From Aquilaria yunnanensis (lineage: Eukaryota; Streptophyta; Magnoliopsida; Malvales; Thymelaeaceae), in contig CM077599.1 in assembly GCA_039654915.1 (NCBI GenBank), positions 11,658,501 to 11,722,500 of the forward strand: a stretch of DNA of 64,000 bases. The letters run 5' to 3'. The translations under genes were made by a program, and so were the position numbers. Of the stretch, positions 48,328 to 57,014 are shown in pieces (the first letter of the stretch is position 1; the number at the start of each line of letters is the position of its first letter). The notes under the pieces were generated by a model. The model did no database searches. It saw nothing but the letters and a program-made list of their open reading frames with translations, and was not told where the DNA came from.

Positions 48328-49049
48328 AAGTGAAGATTTTGAGCTGGAATTACATTGATTTTGGAAGGGCTCCAAGTCAGATCTGACCTAACAGTCCGCA
48401 TACATTTTCGAATGACAGGGAATCCTTTGAATAAACTTGTATCTTTGAAAGCTTGCAAAAGTAATTTAATAGTAAAAATCTCCTAGATTTAGTCCAGAAT
48501 CTAGGGTGTAGTCTTTGTTAGATGGACACCTGGTATTCTTTTTCTGGTACAACAAAAAGATGTAATGCGTGCATTCTACTACTTTCCATTTCTACACTCT
48601 TTGCTATTATACTATCCATTATTGCCATCACACTTTACTTTTCGACAACCGGTAATTCTTTTTGTTCTCTAATAAAAAGATGTTGCGTGTGCATTCTACC
48701 ACTTTTTAATCCCATTATTACTTCTACACATTCTACCAATTTTTACCAAAAATTCAATTATTACACCTACACATTCTACCACTTCTTACCAAAAATTCCG
48801 TTTTTATATCCATTTCTCACTCCTTTCCATTATACTATCCATTATTGCTATCACACTTTACTTTGAAAACGATACTACTCGTGGGTGAAAATAAAAAGTT
48901 AAGGGAGATTTAATAGTGGCGATCTTGAAAGTGTTGTCAAATCTAGTAAGAAGGATTTCATATGTTGCACCCCAACTCTCAAAAAAGAATTCATAGTGGT
49001 TATCAACATCCTTGCAAGAAGTCTGGGGTTAGCTTCCAAACAAGGTAGC
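48328..49049 (+). other. Non-coding internal region where pol would be expected
   Basis: No protease, RT, RNase H or integrase motif in any frame. A pyrimidine-rich segment with GCATTCTACCACTTT and ACTATCCATTATTGC(C/T)ATCA words is partly duplicated (48570-48650 versus 48830-48865). Confidence 0.6.
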
Positions 49050-49720
49050 TCTCATATTAAATGACTTCAGTGGCCTCCCAATTCTCACAAATGCTCAATA
49101 CAAAAAAAAAAGATTCTCAGTTTTCCACAACACAAATTCCAACAAAGGAAAGAAGTTCATCCCTTCCATCAAAAGCCATTAAAGGGAAAATCCAAAACAA
49201 AAAAAAAGAGACAGAGAGCAAACACAAGCAACTAAAGCCACTTGAATCATCTCACTTCAAGAAGGCTATGATCTCGGTTCTCCATAACACAAATTCCAAA
49301 AAAAAAAAAAAAAAAAAAGGGAAAAAGTTCATCCCTTCCATAAAAAAAGCCAACAAGGGAAAATTCAAAAAAAAAAAAAAAAAGAGAGACTGAGAGCAAA
49401 CACAAGCAAGTAAGGCCACTTGAATCATCTCATTTCAAGAAGGCTATGATCTCGGTTCTCTGTAACAAAAACTCCGAAAAGGAAAAAGTTCATCCCTTCC
49501 ATCAAAAAGCCAACAAGGAAAAATTTAAAACCAAAAAGAATTGAGAACAAACACGAGCAAGCAAGGCCACTTGAGTCATCTCACTTCAAGAGAGTTATCA
49601 AGTATGTCATCACCATAGCTCACAAAAAAAAAGGGAAACAAAAAAAAAAAGAGAAAAAAGGGCTCAAACTAGAAAAAAAAAAGAAAAAAAGTGAGCTATG
49701 GATTCTAGACTGAAAACCTG
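49050..49720 (+). repeat. A-rich ~180-bp tandem repeats
   Basis: Three to four imperfect units with GTTCATCCCTTCCAT, AAAGCCAACAAGG, GAGAGCAAACACAAGCAA, CCACTTGAATCATCTCA and AAGGCTATGATCTCGGTTCT, separated by poly-A runs of 10-20 bases. A Lys-rich 110-codon frame across it is a by-product of the A runs. Confidence 0.8.
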
Positions 49721-51599
49721 CAAAGGCGGTTTAGAACACAAGAGCGACCCTCAAACCAAGCGTACACAAAGACCACGATAGTTGGGGGGCAACAGATGAG
49801 GTTTAACTTTCTGGAAAGAGTGGCAAGTTTGAGGTCATCACTATTGAGTTTTTCACCATAATCAAATTTGCTCACGAGTAGTATTAAAAGACCATTTTTT
49901 CACACCACTTAAATTTAACTTTCCTCAGACCTAACATCCTCATTCAGTTAAAAGACTATCATTGTGAAACATGTTTCTACCTTATTTAATACTGCTCACG
50001 AGTAGTATTAAAAGACCATTCTTTCACACCACTCAAACTTAACGTTTCTCGGACCTAACACTTACCTCTTGATATCATCGTCATTCAGTTAAAAAGCTAT
50101 TATTATGAATCATGTTTCTACCTTATTGCCTTGCACAGTTTATGTCTTCGAGTTGGAAAGGGAAGAATGACAGGATATTTTAATTAAAAACAAAGACCGT
50201 AAATTACTTTGTCAAGCTTTGCAAATTGATAAAAGTTTTTCTTTAAGGCCAAACCATTATTCATTAATGTATGTAGACTTAAAAGTGAGGAGATAGCTTG
50301 AGTCTTTCTTTAATAAGATATGGTTCTTGTAAGATAAATTTACGATCAAGTGCCATCACAAAGGTCTAGAAATGCTCGACCTTCTATTAAAGGCGAGGTG
50401 ATACCTTTTATCCACATAAATACCATATTCAGGAGGGCAAAGTAGTCTCTACGAAGCGTAAGAGGAGTACTGCCAACAAAGAAACTCAACAGACAAGGGG
50501 GCAAGTCTTATAGATCAAAACTTGAGCTCAAGGAAGAGCAATCATTCAGACTATAACATGGAGATAAATAAGTGTCGACAAGGCCACAAGAAAAGGGACA
50601 ATGAAACATTGAAAGTTAAGCCTTCGATAGTATGAAATCCATGACAATGGATGAGTACCCGAAAGAGATATAAATTATGAGGCGGGCCAACTTTAAAGAA
50701 ATTGAGGCCAAAATTCAAGAACAAGTCAAAGAAAGGGGATTTTGAAAAGAGTTGGGCTTTTGAGGCAGCAAACAAAAGCTGGAAAGCATAAAGAGATTCA
50801 ATGATAGTCCAAGAAGGCCATCACAAAGAGGATCCAGTAAAGCAAAGACATGAAGAACTAGATCCATCAAAAAAAAAAAAAACATCAATTCCACATGCTC
50901 TGCATTCATGCATTTCACATCATGCATGCATGGCTTTTGCATAATAGGAACCAAACGGGAATCACATTCACAGCACAGTTACAGCAATATAAGCTGAGAT
51001 CTCAATGTCATCAGCTCTTACCAATCTATCACTGGATACACAGCTAATATGCGGGACCAACCCGCATCAGGAATTCAAGGATAAAGTAGACAATATTGTC
51101 AAAAGCTTGGCTACCGATTCAATAATCGAGGCTACACCTAGAAGGATAGGATTGACGCCAGCTAGTAGTATCCCAGATAAGAGATAGCTATAGCCAAGGA
51201 TAAGGCAGATATCAAAAAAAAATATAAAGTAGACAATATTGTCAAAAGCCTGGCAATTGATTCAATAATCGAGGCTACACCTGGTAGGACAGGATTGATG
51301 CCAGCTTAGCAGCATCCAAGATAAGAGATAGCTGTGGTCAAAGATAAGGCAGACATCAAGAAATATTGTCGTTGAAACTTTGTCAAAAGCGGACAAAAGA
51401 TTCAATAATCAAGGACTCGATCGACGTCAGCTGGGTGGAATATCAAAGATAAGAAATATCATTCACATCAAAATAAAGTAGGATCCACTTTTCCGGTTAA
51501 ACGGCGGATACGGTACTCCGTGACTCTCAAGTCGGTTCTCTCAGTTGCCCATAATAACTGATTCCTTCACCCCTTCTTTCTTTTACTTCCTCCTAGAAA
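49721..51599 (+). other. Repeat-rich non-coding internal region before the cargo genes
   Basis: A ~115-bp direct duplication (GCTCACGAGTAGTATTAAAA at 49871 and 49993) is followed by unremarkable sequence. From about 51060 to 51460 there is a ~145-bp tandem repeat, three decaying units, with ATTGTCAAAAGC, GATTCAATAATCGAGG, ATTGACGCCAGCT and AAGATAAG words. No credible open frame is present. The last ~100 bp resemble the leader of cargo copy 2 but lack its TATA box. Confidence 0.65.
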
Positions 51600-52148
51600 A
51601 TCGATCCTACTTTTTCCGTCTTGCGAAAGTATTTTCCTTCTCTCCCAATGAACATTCTCAAAAAGATCTACCAAGTTCGCTGTGAACGATTAAGAGTTCT
51701 GATGCACAAAGGAATCCCTGAAGATGTGCGGTGGTTAATCGAAGCCAAGGTTCGTCTGGCAGGTGAAATCCTAGAGGCATTTGTGTCTCACATGCCTGGT
51801 ATAGGCAAAAGCTCTTATGCCAAAAAGCGAAGAGCGAAAAGGTTACAAGTCTGCCATAAATGTGGACGGTGGACTTGTAATACTAAATGTCGTTCTTTAG
51901 GGATGATCTCTGATAATCGAGAAGATAAAATACGATTCATTAAGAATGGCCTGAGTAAGGACTCGTTGGATGATATCCAATTAACTCTTGAGACGCATTC
52001 TTGTGGATCTGTGCAACGTGAACTTCTTGATTTATGGAGCATTTTTCATGAAGAACGAAACCGTTACAGTCCCGGGAATCTGACTGTAAATGACCCGGTT
52101 TGCCAGCTTGTAAGAAAACTGGATGGGAAGCAAATCCTCGACTCATAG
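51600..52148 (+). pseudogene. Cysteine-rich basic protein, copy 1 (start codon lost)
   Basis: First of three tandem copies. The aligned frame is 549 nt, exactly as long as copies 2 and 3 and without internal stops, but the codon aligned with their ATG reads ATC (51600-51602). The next in-frame Met lies about 17 codons in. The basic patch (YAKKRRAKRL) and the zinc-finger cysteines (CHKCGRWTCNTKC, C-x2-C-x4-C-x3-C) are kept. Many differences from copy 2 are at third positions (TTA/CTA, ATC/ATT, GCC/GCT), so the frame was under constraint for part of its history. Unlike the other copies it lacks the upstream TATAAAT module. It could still be made from the internal Met, which would leave the basic patch and finger intact. 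Confidence 0.65.
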
Positions 52149-52309
52149 AAGCCGTTAATGCCGTTATTGGACGTAAAACCAGTGGAAGATGTGAGCCACA
52201 GTCACAATTACTGTACATACAGTTTGTTATATTTGGAAAAGTTTGCATTTTCTTTTGACAGATGTACATGCTCTCCTAAGTGTAATCGACACGTTATCCA
52301 TTTCATCGC

Positions 52310-52316
52310 TATAAAT
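52310..52316 (+). promoter_or_regulatory. TATA module of cargo copy 2
   Basis: TATAAAT within the conserved block TTATCCATTTCATCGCTATA (52294-52313), 87 bp before the ATG at 52397. The same block stands before copy 3 and the LOG-type gene. Confidence 0.6.
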
Positions 52317-52396
52317 GCATGTTTTTCCAGTCGGTTATCTAAGTTTCCTTCAATAACTAATTCCTTTCCATCATCTCTCAAATTCTTCTCTCATCA

Positions 52397-52945
52397 ATGG
52401 ATTCTACTCTTTCTACCCTGCGAAAATACTTTCCTTCTCTTCCAATAAAAGTCCTTAAAAAGATCTACCTTGCTAGATGTGAAAGAATCAGAGTTTTTAT
52501 GCACAAAGGCATTCCTGATAATGTGCGGTGGCTAATTGAAGCTAAGGTTCGTTCAGCTGGTGAAGTTCCAGAAGCGTTCTTTCCCCGTATGCCCGGCTTT
52601 GGTAAAAGCGCTTATGCCAAAAAGCGAAGAGCAAAGAGGCTAGGTGTCTGTCATAAATGTGGACGATGGAATTGTAATACTAAATGTCGCTTTTTAGGAT
52701 ACATCTCCAGAAATCATGAAGATAAAAGAAAATTCATCAAGAATGGCCTGCGTAAGGAATCTTTGGATGATATCCTATTAACTTTTGAAACACATTCTTG
52801 TGAAATAGTGCAATGGGAAATTATGGATTTATGGTGGACTTTCCGTAAAGAACAGGATCGTTACAGTCTTGGAAATCTAACTTTTAATGACCCTGTTTGC
52901 CAGTTTGTGAGAAAACTGGATGGGAAGCAAATCCCCGACTTATAG
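52397..52945 (+). CDS. Cysteine-rich basic zinc-finger protein, copy 2 (virus CRP/silencing-suppressor-like)
   Basis: 182 aa in a single exon. Layout: an N-terminal helical region with Lys/Arg-Cys (LKKIYLARCERIRVFMHKG), WLIEAKVRSAG, a GFGKSAYAKKRRAKRLG basic patch (about residues 71-87), a CHKCGRWNCNTKC finger (C-x2-C-x4-C-x3-C), then KFIKNGLRKESLDD and an acidic/aromatic tail. A basic RRAK-type patch directly before a short zinc finger and an F(I/V)K(N/E)G motif are features of the small nucleic-acid-binding cysteine-rich proteins of Betaflexiviridae (carlavirus/vitivirus type), several of which suppress RNA silencing. The match is by motif order, not by a computed alignment. The ~70-residue N-terminal and ~75-residue C-terminal extensions go beyond the compact viral forms I know of. 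A plant or retroelement-specific zinc-finger family is the alternative. Confidence 0.7.
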   Translation: MDSTLSTLRKYFPSLPIKVLKKIYLARCERIRVFMHKGIPDNVRWLIEAKVRSAGEVPEAFFPRMPGFGKSAYAKKRRAKRLGVCHKCGRWNCNTKCRFLGYISRNHEDKRKFIKNGLRKESLDDILLTFETHSCEIVQWEIMDLWWTFRKEQDRYSLGNLTFNDPVCQFVRKLDGKQIPDL

Positions 52946-53095
52946 AAGGCATTGAAGCCGTTACTAGACATAAACTAGTGGAAGATGAGAGCCACAGTCA
53001 TGATTGCTGTACATATAAGCTGTCATTTGTCTTTTCTTTTGACAATAATGTACTTGCTTTTGTAAGTGTAATTAACACATTATCCCTTTCATCAC

Positions 53096-53102
53096 TATAA
53101 AT
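53096..53102 (+). promoter_or_regulatory. TATA module of cargo copy 3
   Basis: TATAAAT inside TTATCCCTTTCATCACTATA (53080-53099), 66 bp before the ATG at 53162. Confidence 0.6.
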
Positions 53103-53161
53103 ATGTGTTAGTTATTTTCGTTTCCTACAATCACTAATTTCTTTCTTTGCCTCCTTTATCA

Positions 53162-53710
53162 ATGGAGTCTTCTCTTTCCGCCCTACGAAAGTATTTTCCT
53201 TCCTTCCCAATAAATGCTCTTAAAAAGATTTATCAAGCTAGATGTGAACGATTCAGAGTATTTATGCACAAAGGCATTCCTGATAATGTGCGGTGGCTAA
53301 TTGAAGCTAAGGTTCGTTCAGCTGGTGAAGTTCCAGAAGCGTTCTTTCCCCGTATGCCCGGCTTTGGTAAAAGCGCTTATGCCAAAAAAAGAAGAGCAAA
53401 AAGGCTAGGCGTTTGTCATAATTGTGGATGGTGGATTTGCGGCAATAAATGTCGTTCTCCAGGAGTGATCACCAGAAATCGTAGTGATGGAATAAGATTC
53501 ATTAAGAATGGCTTGCGTAAGGAATCTCTAGAAGATATTCGAGAGGTTCTTGAAGCGCATTCTTGCGGAATAGTGCAATTTGAGATTGTTGGATTATGGA
53601 TAATTTTCCAAAAAGAACGAGATCGCTACAGTCTTGGGAATCTGACCCTAAACGACCCTGTTTGCCAGTTTGTGAGAAAGCTAGATGAGATGCAAATCAC
53701 TGATTCATAG
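53162..53710 (+). CDS. Cysteine-rich basic zinc-finger protein, copy 3 (virus CRP/silencing-suppressor-like)
   Basis: 182 aa in a single exon, the same length as copy 2. ATG 53162 aligns with the copy 2 start; an upstream TTG in the same frame is not needed. It retains the basic patch (KSAYAKKRRAKRLG) and finger cysteines (CHNCGWWICGNKC). The finger linker and tail differ clearly (for example GVITRNRSDGIRFIKNG). A 128-bp tract (53261-53388) is identical to copy 2 (52496-52623) while the flanks are much more diverged, which suggests gene conversion. The 3' flank carries the AGTCACGATTACTGTACGTG unit that expands into the tandem array before the LOG-type gene. Assignment to the virus-type CRP family rests on motif order as for copy 2. 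Confidence 0.7.
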   Translation: MESSLSALRKYFPSFPINALKKIYQARCERFRVFMHKGIPDNVRWLIEAKVRSAGEVPEAFFPRMPGFGKSAYAKKRRAKRLGVCHNCGWWICGNKCRSPGVITRNRSDGIRFIKNGLRKESLEDIREVLEAHSCGIVQFEIVGLWIIFQKERDRYSLGNLTLNDPVCQFVRKLDEMQITDS

Positions 53711-53751
53711 AAAGCATTGAAGCCATTACTGAACGCAAAGCCAGTGGAAGA

Positions 53752-54190
53752 CAAGGATCAAAGTCACGATTACTGTACGTGCTAGCTGTCGCTTTTGAAA
53801 TTTTCCTCCCCTTTTGGTAATAATGTATCCATTCCTGACGTGAACCAAAGTCACGATTACTGTACGTGCTAGCTGTCGCTTTTGAAATTTTCCTCCCCTT
53901 TTGGTAATAATGTATCCACTCCTGACGTGAACCAAAGTCATGATACTGTACATGCTAGCTGTCGCTTTTGAAATTTTCCTTCTCCTTTGGCAATAATGTA
54001 CCCACTCCTGACACGGACTACTGTATATAGCTGCCACTTTTGAAATTTTCCTTCTCTTCCAACAATCACGTACCTACTCCTGACGTAAGCTACAGTAGTG
54101 ATTACTGTACATGCTAGCAGCTATTTTGAAAATTTTTCTCCTCTTTTAACGATAGTGTACCCATACCTGACCAGAGTCGTACTCGTGACT
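53752..54190 (+). repeat. Tandem ~85-bp repeats with TGACG(T) sites
   Basis: Five imperfect units, each with GTCACGATTACTGTACGTGC, TAGCTGTCGCTTTTGAAATT, TTCCT(C/T)...TTTGG, AATAATGTA(T/C)CCA and CTCCTGACGTGAACC. TGACGT stands at 53836-53841, 53923-53928 and 54081-54086 (the last reads TGACGTAAG); degenerate TGAC copies are at 54009 and about 54168. Single related units follow copies 1 and 2, so the array grew from the 3' flank of the cargo gene. TGACG is the core recognised by TGA/as-1-type bZIP factors; the enhancer role is inference. Confidence 0.75.
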
Positions 54191-54257
54191 ATTGTGTATA
54201 GTTAGCAATAGTGTATCCATTCTTGAAAATAAAATTATTGCCTTATCTCTTCATCTC

Positions 54258-54264
54258 TATAAAT
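54258..54264 (+). promoter_or_regulatory. TATA module of the LOG-type gene
   Basis: TATAAAT inside TTATCTCTTCATCTCTATAA (54244-54263), 40 bp before the ATG at 54298. It is the same module as before copies 2 and 3. The short spacing would give a very short 5' UTR if transcription starts ~30 bp downstream. Confidence 0.6.
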
Positions 54265-54297
54265 ATATCATCTTTTCTCACAAGGGTAAGGATAGGA

Positions 54298-54927
54298 ATG
54301 GAGAAAACCCCAACTCGTAAATCCCGAAGTATTTGTGTATTTTCTGGGGCTTTTCCTGGAAAAGATGAAGAGTATTTAAAAGCAGCCAACCATTTGGGAA
54401 GAGTATTAGCTGAGCGAAAAATACATTTAGTTTATGGAGGAGGTAGTGTCGGATTAATGGGAGGTGTAGCATCAGCAGCATCTCTAGGAGGAAGTCAAGT
54501 TCTGGGTATTATCCCTGGACCTCTGAAATTTATTTCTGGGGGCACGATTGGAGAAGAATTAGTGGTTAAAAATTTGCAAGAGCGTGTGTTACAAATGCTT
54601 TTAAATGCTGATGCTTTTATCGCTCTACCAGGTGGTTTTGGCACATTGGGAGAAGTCTTTCAAATTGCTTCCATGGCCCAACTTAATTTGCATAAGAAAC
54701 CCATTGGGCTTTTAAATGTTAACAATTTCTTTACAGGTCTGATAGCTTTTATGGATTATGCTATGCAGAAGAATTTCATATCAAGAGTGGCACGGCGAAT
54801 CATAATATCCGCAACAACTGCTGAAGAATTGCTAGATAAAATACAAGCTTTTTTTCCTGAACCAGATCCAGCAATGATTCAGATAGACTGGACACGACAG
54901 TCTTTCCCGACCAGTTCACTCCCATAA
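54298..54927 (+). CDS. LOG-type cytokinin riboside 5'-monophosphate phosphoribohydrolase, intronless, inside the retrotransposon
   Basis: 209 aa in one exon. Ordered features of the LOG ('lysine decarboxylase-like', Rossmann) family: ICVFSGAFPGKDEEYLKAA, LVYGGGSVGLMG (about 45-56), GIIPGPL, DAFIALPGGFGTLGEVF (about 112-128, with the PGGxGTxxE motif complete), QLNLHKKPIGLLN and FISRVARRIIISA. LOG enzymes release active cytokinin bases from their nucleotides in the cytosol and nucleus. Length equals that of plant LOGs (~210-230 aa). The Arg-Lys pair expected before the PGG motif reads ERVLQM, so the Lys is replaced. Several other positions (PGGFGTLGEVFQIA) also differ from typical plant LOGs, so activity needs testing. 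Plant LOG genes usually have several introns; none is present here, pointing to capture through an mRNA. The frame is intact. ATG 54298 is chosen because the upstream extension of the frame runs through the TATA box. Confidence 0.9.
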   Translation: MEKTPTRKSRSICVFSGAFPGKDEEYLKAANHLGRVLAERKIHLVYGGGSVGLMGGVASAASLGGSQVLGIIPGPLKFISGGTIGEELVVKNLQERVLQMLLNADAFIALPGGFGTLGEVFQIASMAQLNLHKKPIGLLNVNNFFTGLIAFMDYAMQKNFISRVARRIIISATTAEELLDKIQAFFPEPDPAMIQIDWTRQSFPTSSLP

Positions 54928-55445
54928 TGGTCCTCTACTCACCCTGTTGAAGTATTGTGGAAGAAAGAAGCGATCTGATCCGTTTTTCTTGTCCTTTAGT
55001 TTTATTATCAGCATTTTCTTTCGCGTTTCAGTTTTTCCTTTCAGGGAATTTCTTTTTTTTTTATAATATAGTTTCGTCCATGCTGATATTAAAACCATAG
55101 GACAATGCCTTTAGGTTGGAATGGCTGAGTAAAGAGTAATTTTTGTTACTCTTGAGACGCATCCTATTAGGTCTACTAGGCATAACATTTTGGGGTAGTT
55201 AAGCTTTAACTTTATTCGGATGACATATCTCACAAGGGAATCTATATTTACTGAAGAAAATATTAGATGAACCTTGAATATTGATTCCAAACATCCGTTC
55301 CCTTTACATAATTTGTCAGTGTTATTGTCATCATCAAGATTCACTCGTTTTATCGAAGCCTAATTCTTTGCGCTCGCCTATTATGAAAATTCACACTTTC
55401 GAAGAAAATTATTCCAATTTCAATTGCTTTCATATAAATTTCGCT

Positions 55446-56550
55446 CGAGGTCCTAAGGAAAGCTCCTTAGTCTCAAAATCAATTTTCATCATCGGGGTTT
55501 TAAGGATGGAACCTTTGCCTCAAAATTAATCAATTTTCATCATCGGGGTTTTAAGGATGGAACCTTTGCCTCGAAAATAATCAATTTTCATCATCGGGGT
55601 TTTAAGGATGGAACCTTTGCCTCGAAAAAAATCAATTTTCATCATCGGGGTTTTAAGGATGGAACCTTTGCCTCGAAAACAATCAATTTTCATCGGGGTT
55701 GTAAGGATGGAACCTTTGCCTCGAAAACAATCAATTTTCATCGGGGTTTTAAGGATGGAACCTTTTGCCTCGAAAAAAATCAATTTTCATCATCGGGGTT
55801 TTAAGGATGGAACCTTTGCCTCGAAAGCAATCAATTTTCATCGGGGTTGTAAGGATGGAACCTTTGCCTCGAAAACAATCAATTTTCATCGGGGTTTTAA
55901 GGATGGAACCTTTTGCCTCGAAAACAATCAATTTTCATCGGGGTTTTGAGGATGGAACCTTTTACCTCGAAAAAAATCAATTTTCATCATCGGGGTTTTA
56001 AGGATGGAACCTTTGCCTCGAAAATAATCAATTTTCACCATCGGGGTTTTAAGGATGGAACCTTTGCCTCAAAAATAATCAATTTTCACCATCGGGGTTT
56101 TAAGGATGGAACCTTTGCCTCGAAAACAATCAATCAATTTGAGGCTTTAAGGATGGAACCTTTACCTCGACATCAATCAATCAATTCGAGGTTTTAAGGA
56201 TCGAACCTTTGCCTCGACATCAATCAATCAATCCGGGGTTTTAAGGATGGAACCTTTGCCTCGAGATCAATCAATCAATCCGAGGTTTTAAGGATAGAAC
56301 CTTTGCCTCGAGATCAATCAATCAATCCGGGGTTTTAAGGATGGAACCTTTGCCTCGAGATCAATTATCAATCCGAGGTTTTAAGGATGGAACCTTTGCC
56401 TCGACATCAATCAATCAATTCGAGGTTTTAAGGATGGAACCTTTGCCTCGACATCAATCAATCAATCCGGGGTTTTAAGGATGGAACCTTTGCCTCGAGA
56501 TCAATCAATCAATCCGAGGTTTTAAGGATGGAACCTTTACCTCGAAAACA
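55446..56550 (+). repeat. Tandem 44-52-bp hairpin repeats, about 22 units
   Basis: The unit is C(G/A)(G/A)GGTTTTAAGGATGG + AACCTTTGCCTCG followed by a variable A(A/T)CAATCAATTTTCATC or ATCAATCAATC spacer. CGAGG pairs with CCTCG and AAGG with CCTT around an ATGGAA loop. In units reading CGGGG the stem still forms in RNA through a G-U pair. Frames on both strands give repetitive peptides with no independent support and are not taken as genes. Confidence 0.85.
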
Positions 56551-56569
56551 AATAATCAATCAATCAGTC

Positions 56570-56885
56570 CATCTTACAACGATAGGAGCTTTCCTATCGT
56601 TAAAGGTTCTAAGGACATTTCCTTAACCTCAAACAAACAATCAATCAATCAGTCCATCTTACAACGATAGGAGCTTTCCTATCGTTAGAGGTTCTAAGGA
56701 CATTTCCTTAACCTCAAACAAACAATCAATCCATCAGTCCATCTTACAACGATAGGAGCTTTCCTATCGTTAGAGGTTCTAAGGACCTTTCCTTAACCTC
56801 AAACAAATAATCAATCAATCAGTCCATCTTACAACAATAGGAGCTTTCCTATCGTTAGAGGTTTTAAGGACCTTTCCTTAAACCT
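56570..56885 (+). repeat. Tandem ~85-bp hairpin repeats, four units
   Basis: Each unit has CGATAGGA-gct-TTCCTATCG (perfect stem), GAGGTTCTAAGGACATTTCC with TTAACCTC (second stem), and an AAACAAACAATCAATCAATC spacer. The same stems with different loops occur in the left element at 1-450. Confidence 0.85.
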
Positions 56886-56926
56886 TACTGTTTGGGCGGC
56901 GAGAAGATTCTCAATGCCTACCTAAG

Positions 56927-57014
56927 CCGGACGAAATTTGGTAACGACTTTGCATACATCATGTCCCATGAAGCATGCAAAGGAGGGCAGCTGTTGACAC
57001 CCAATTTCGTCCGG
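56927..57014 (+). other. Inverted repeat with the PPT in its loop
   Basis: CCGGACGAAATTTGGTAAC (56927-56945) is inverted in GTTGACACCCAATTTCGTCC and the following GG (56993-57014), the LTR start. The core CCGGACGAAATT/AATTTCGTCCGG is 12 bp perfect. The ~47-nt loop contains the polypurine tract. The left element keeps the same arrangement at 505-591. Confidence 0.75.
56979..56991 (+). other. Polypurine tract (plus-strand primer site)
   Basis: AAAGGAGGG (56979-56987) followed by CAGC and the 3' LTR at 56992. The left element has AAAGGGGGG then CAGC at 557-569. Confidence 0.8.

Noticed and set aside
49061..49393. Lys-rich 110-codon frame in the retrotransposon
   Set aside because: It is mostly the translation of poly-A runs in a tandem repeat.
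55526..56197. Several open frames (85-113 codons) on both strands
   Set aside because: They lie in the hairpin tandem array and merely translate the repeat unit; overlapping frames in opposite directions are equally open.
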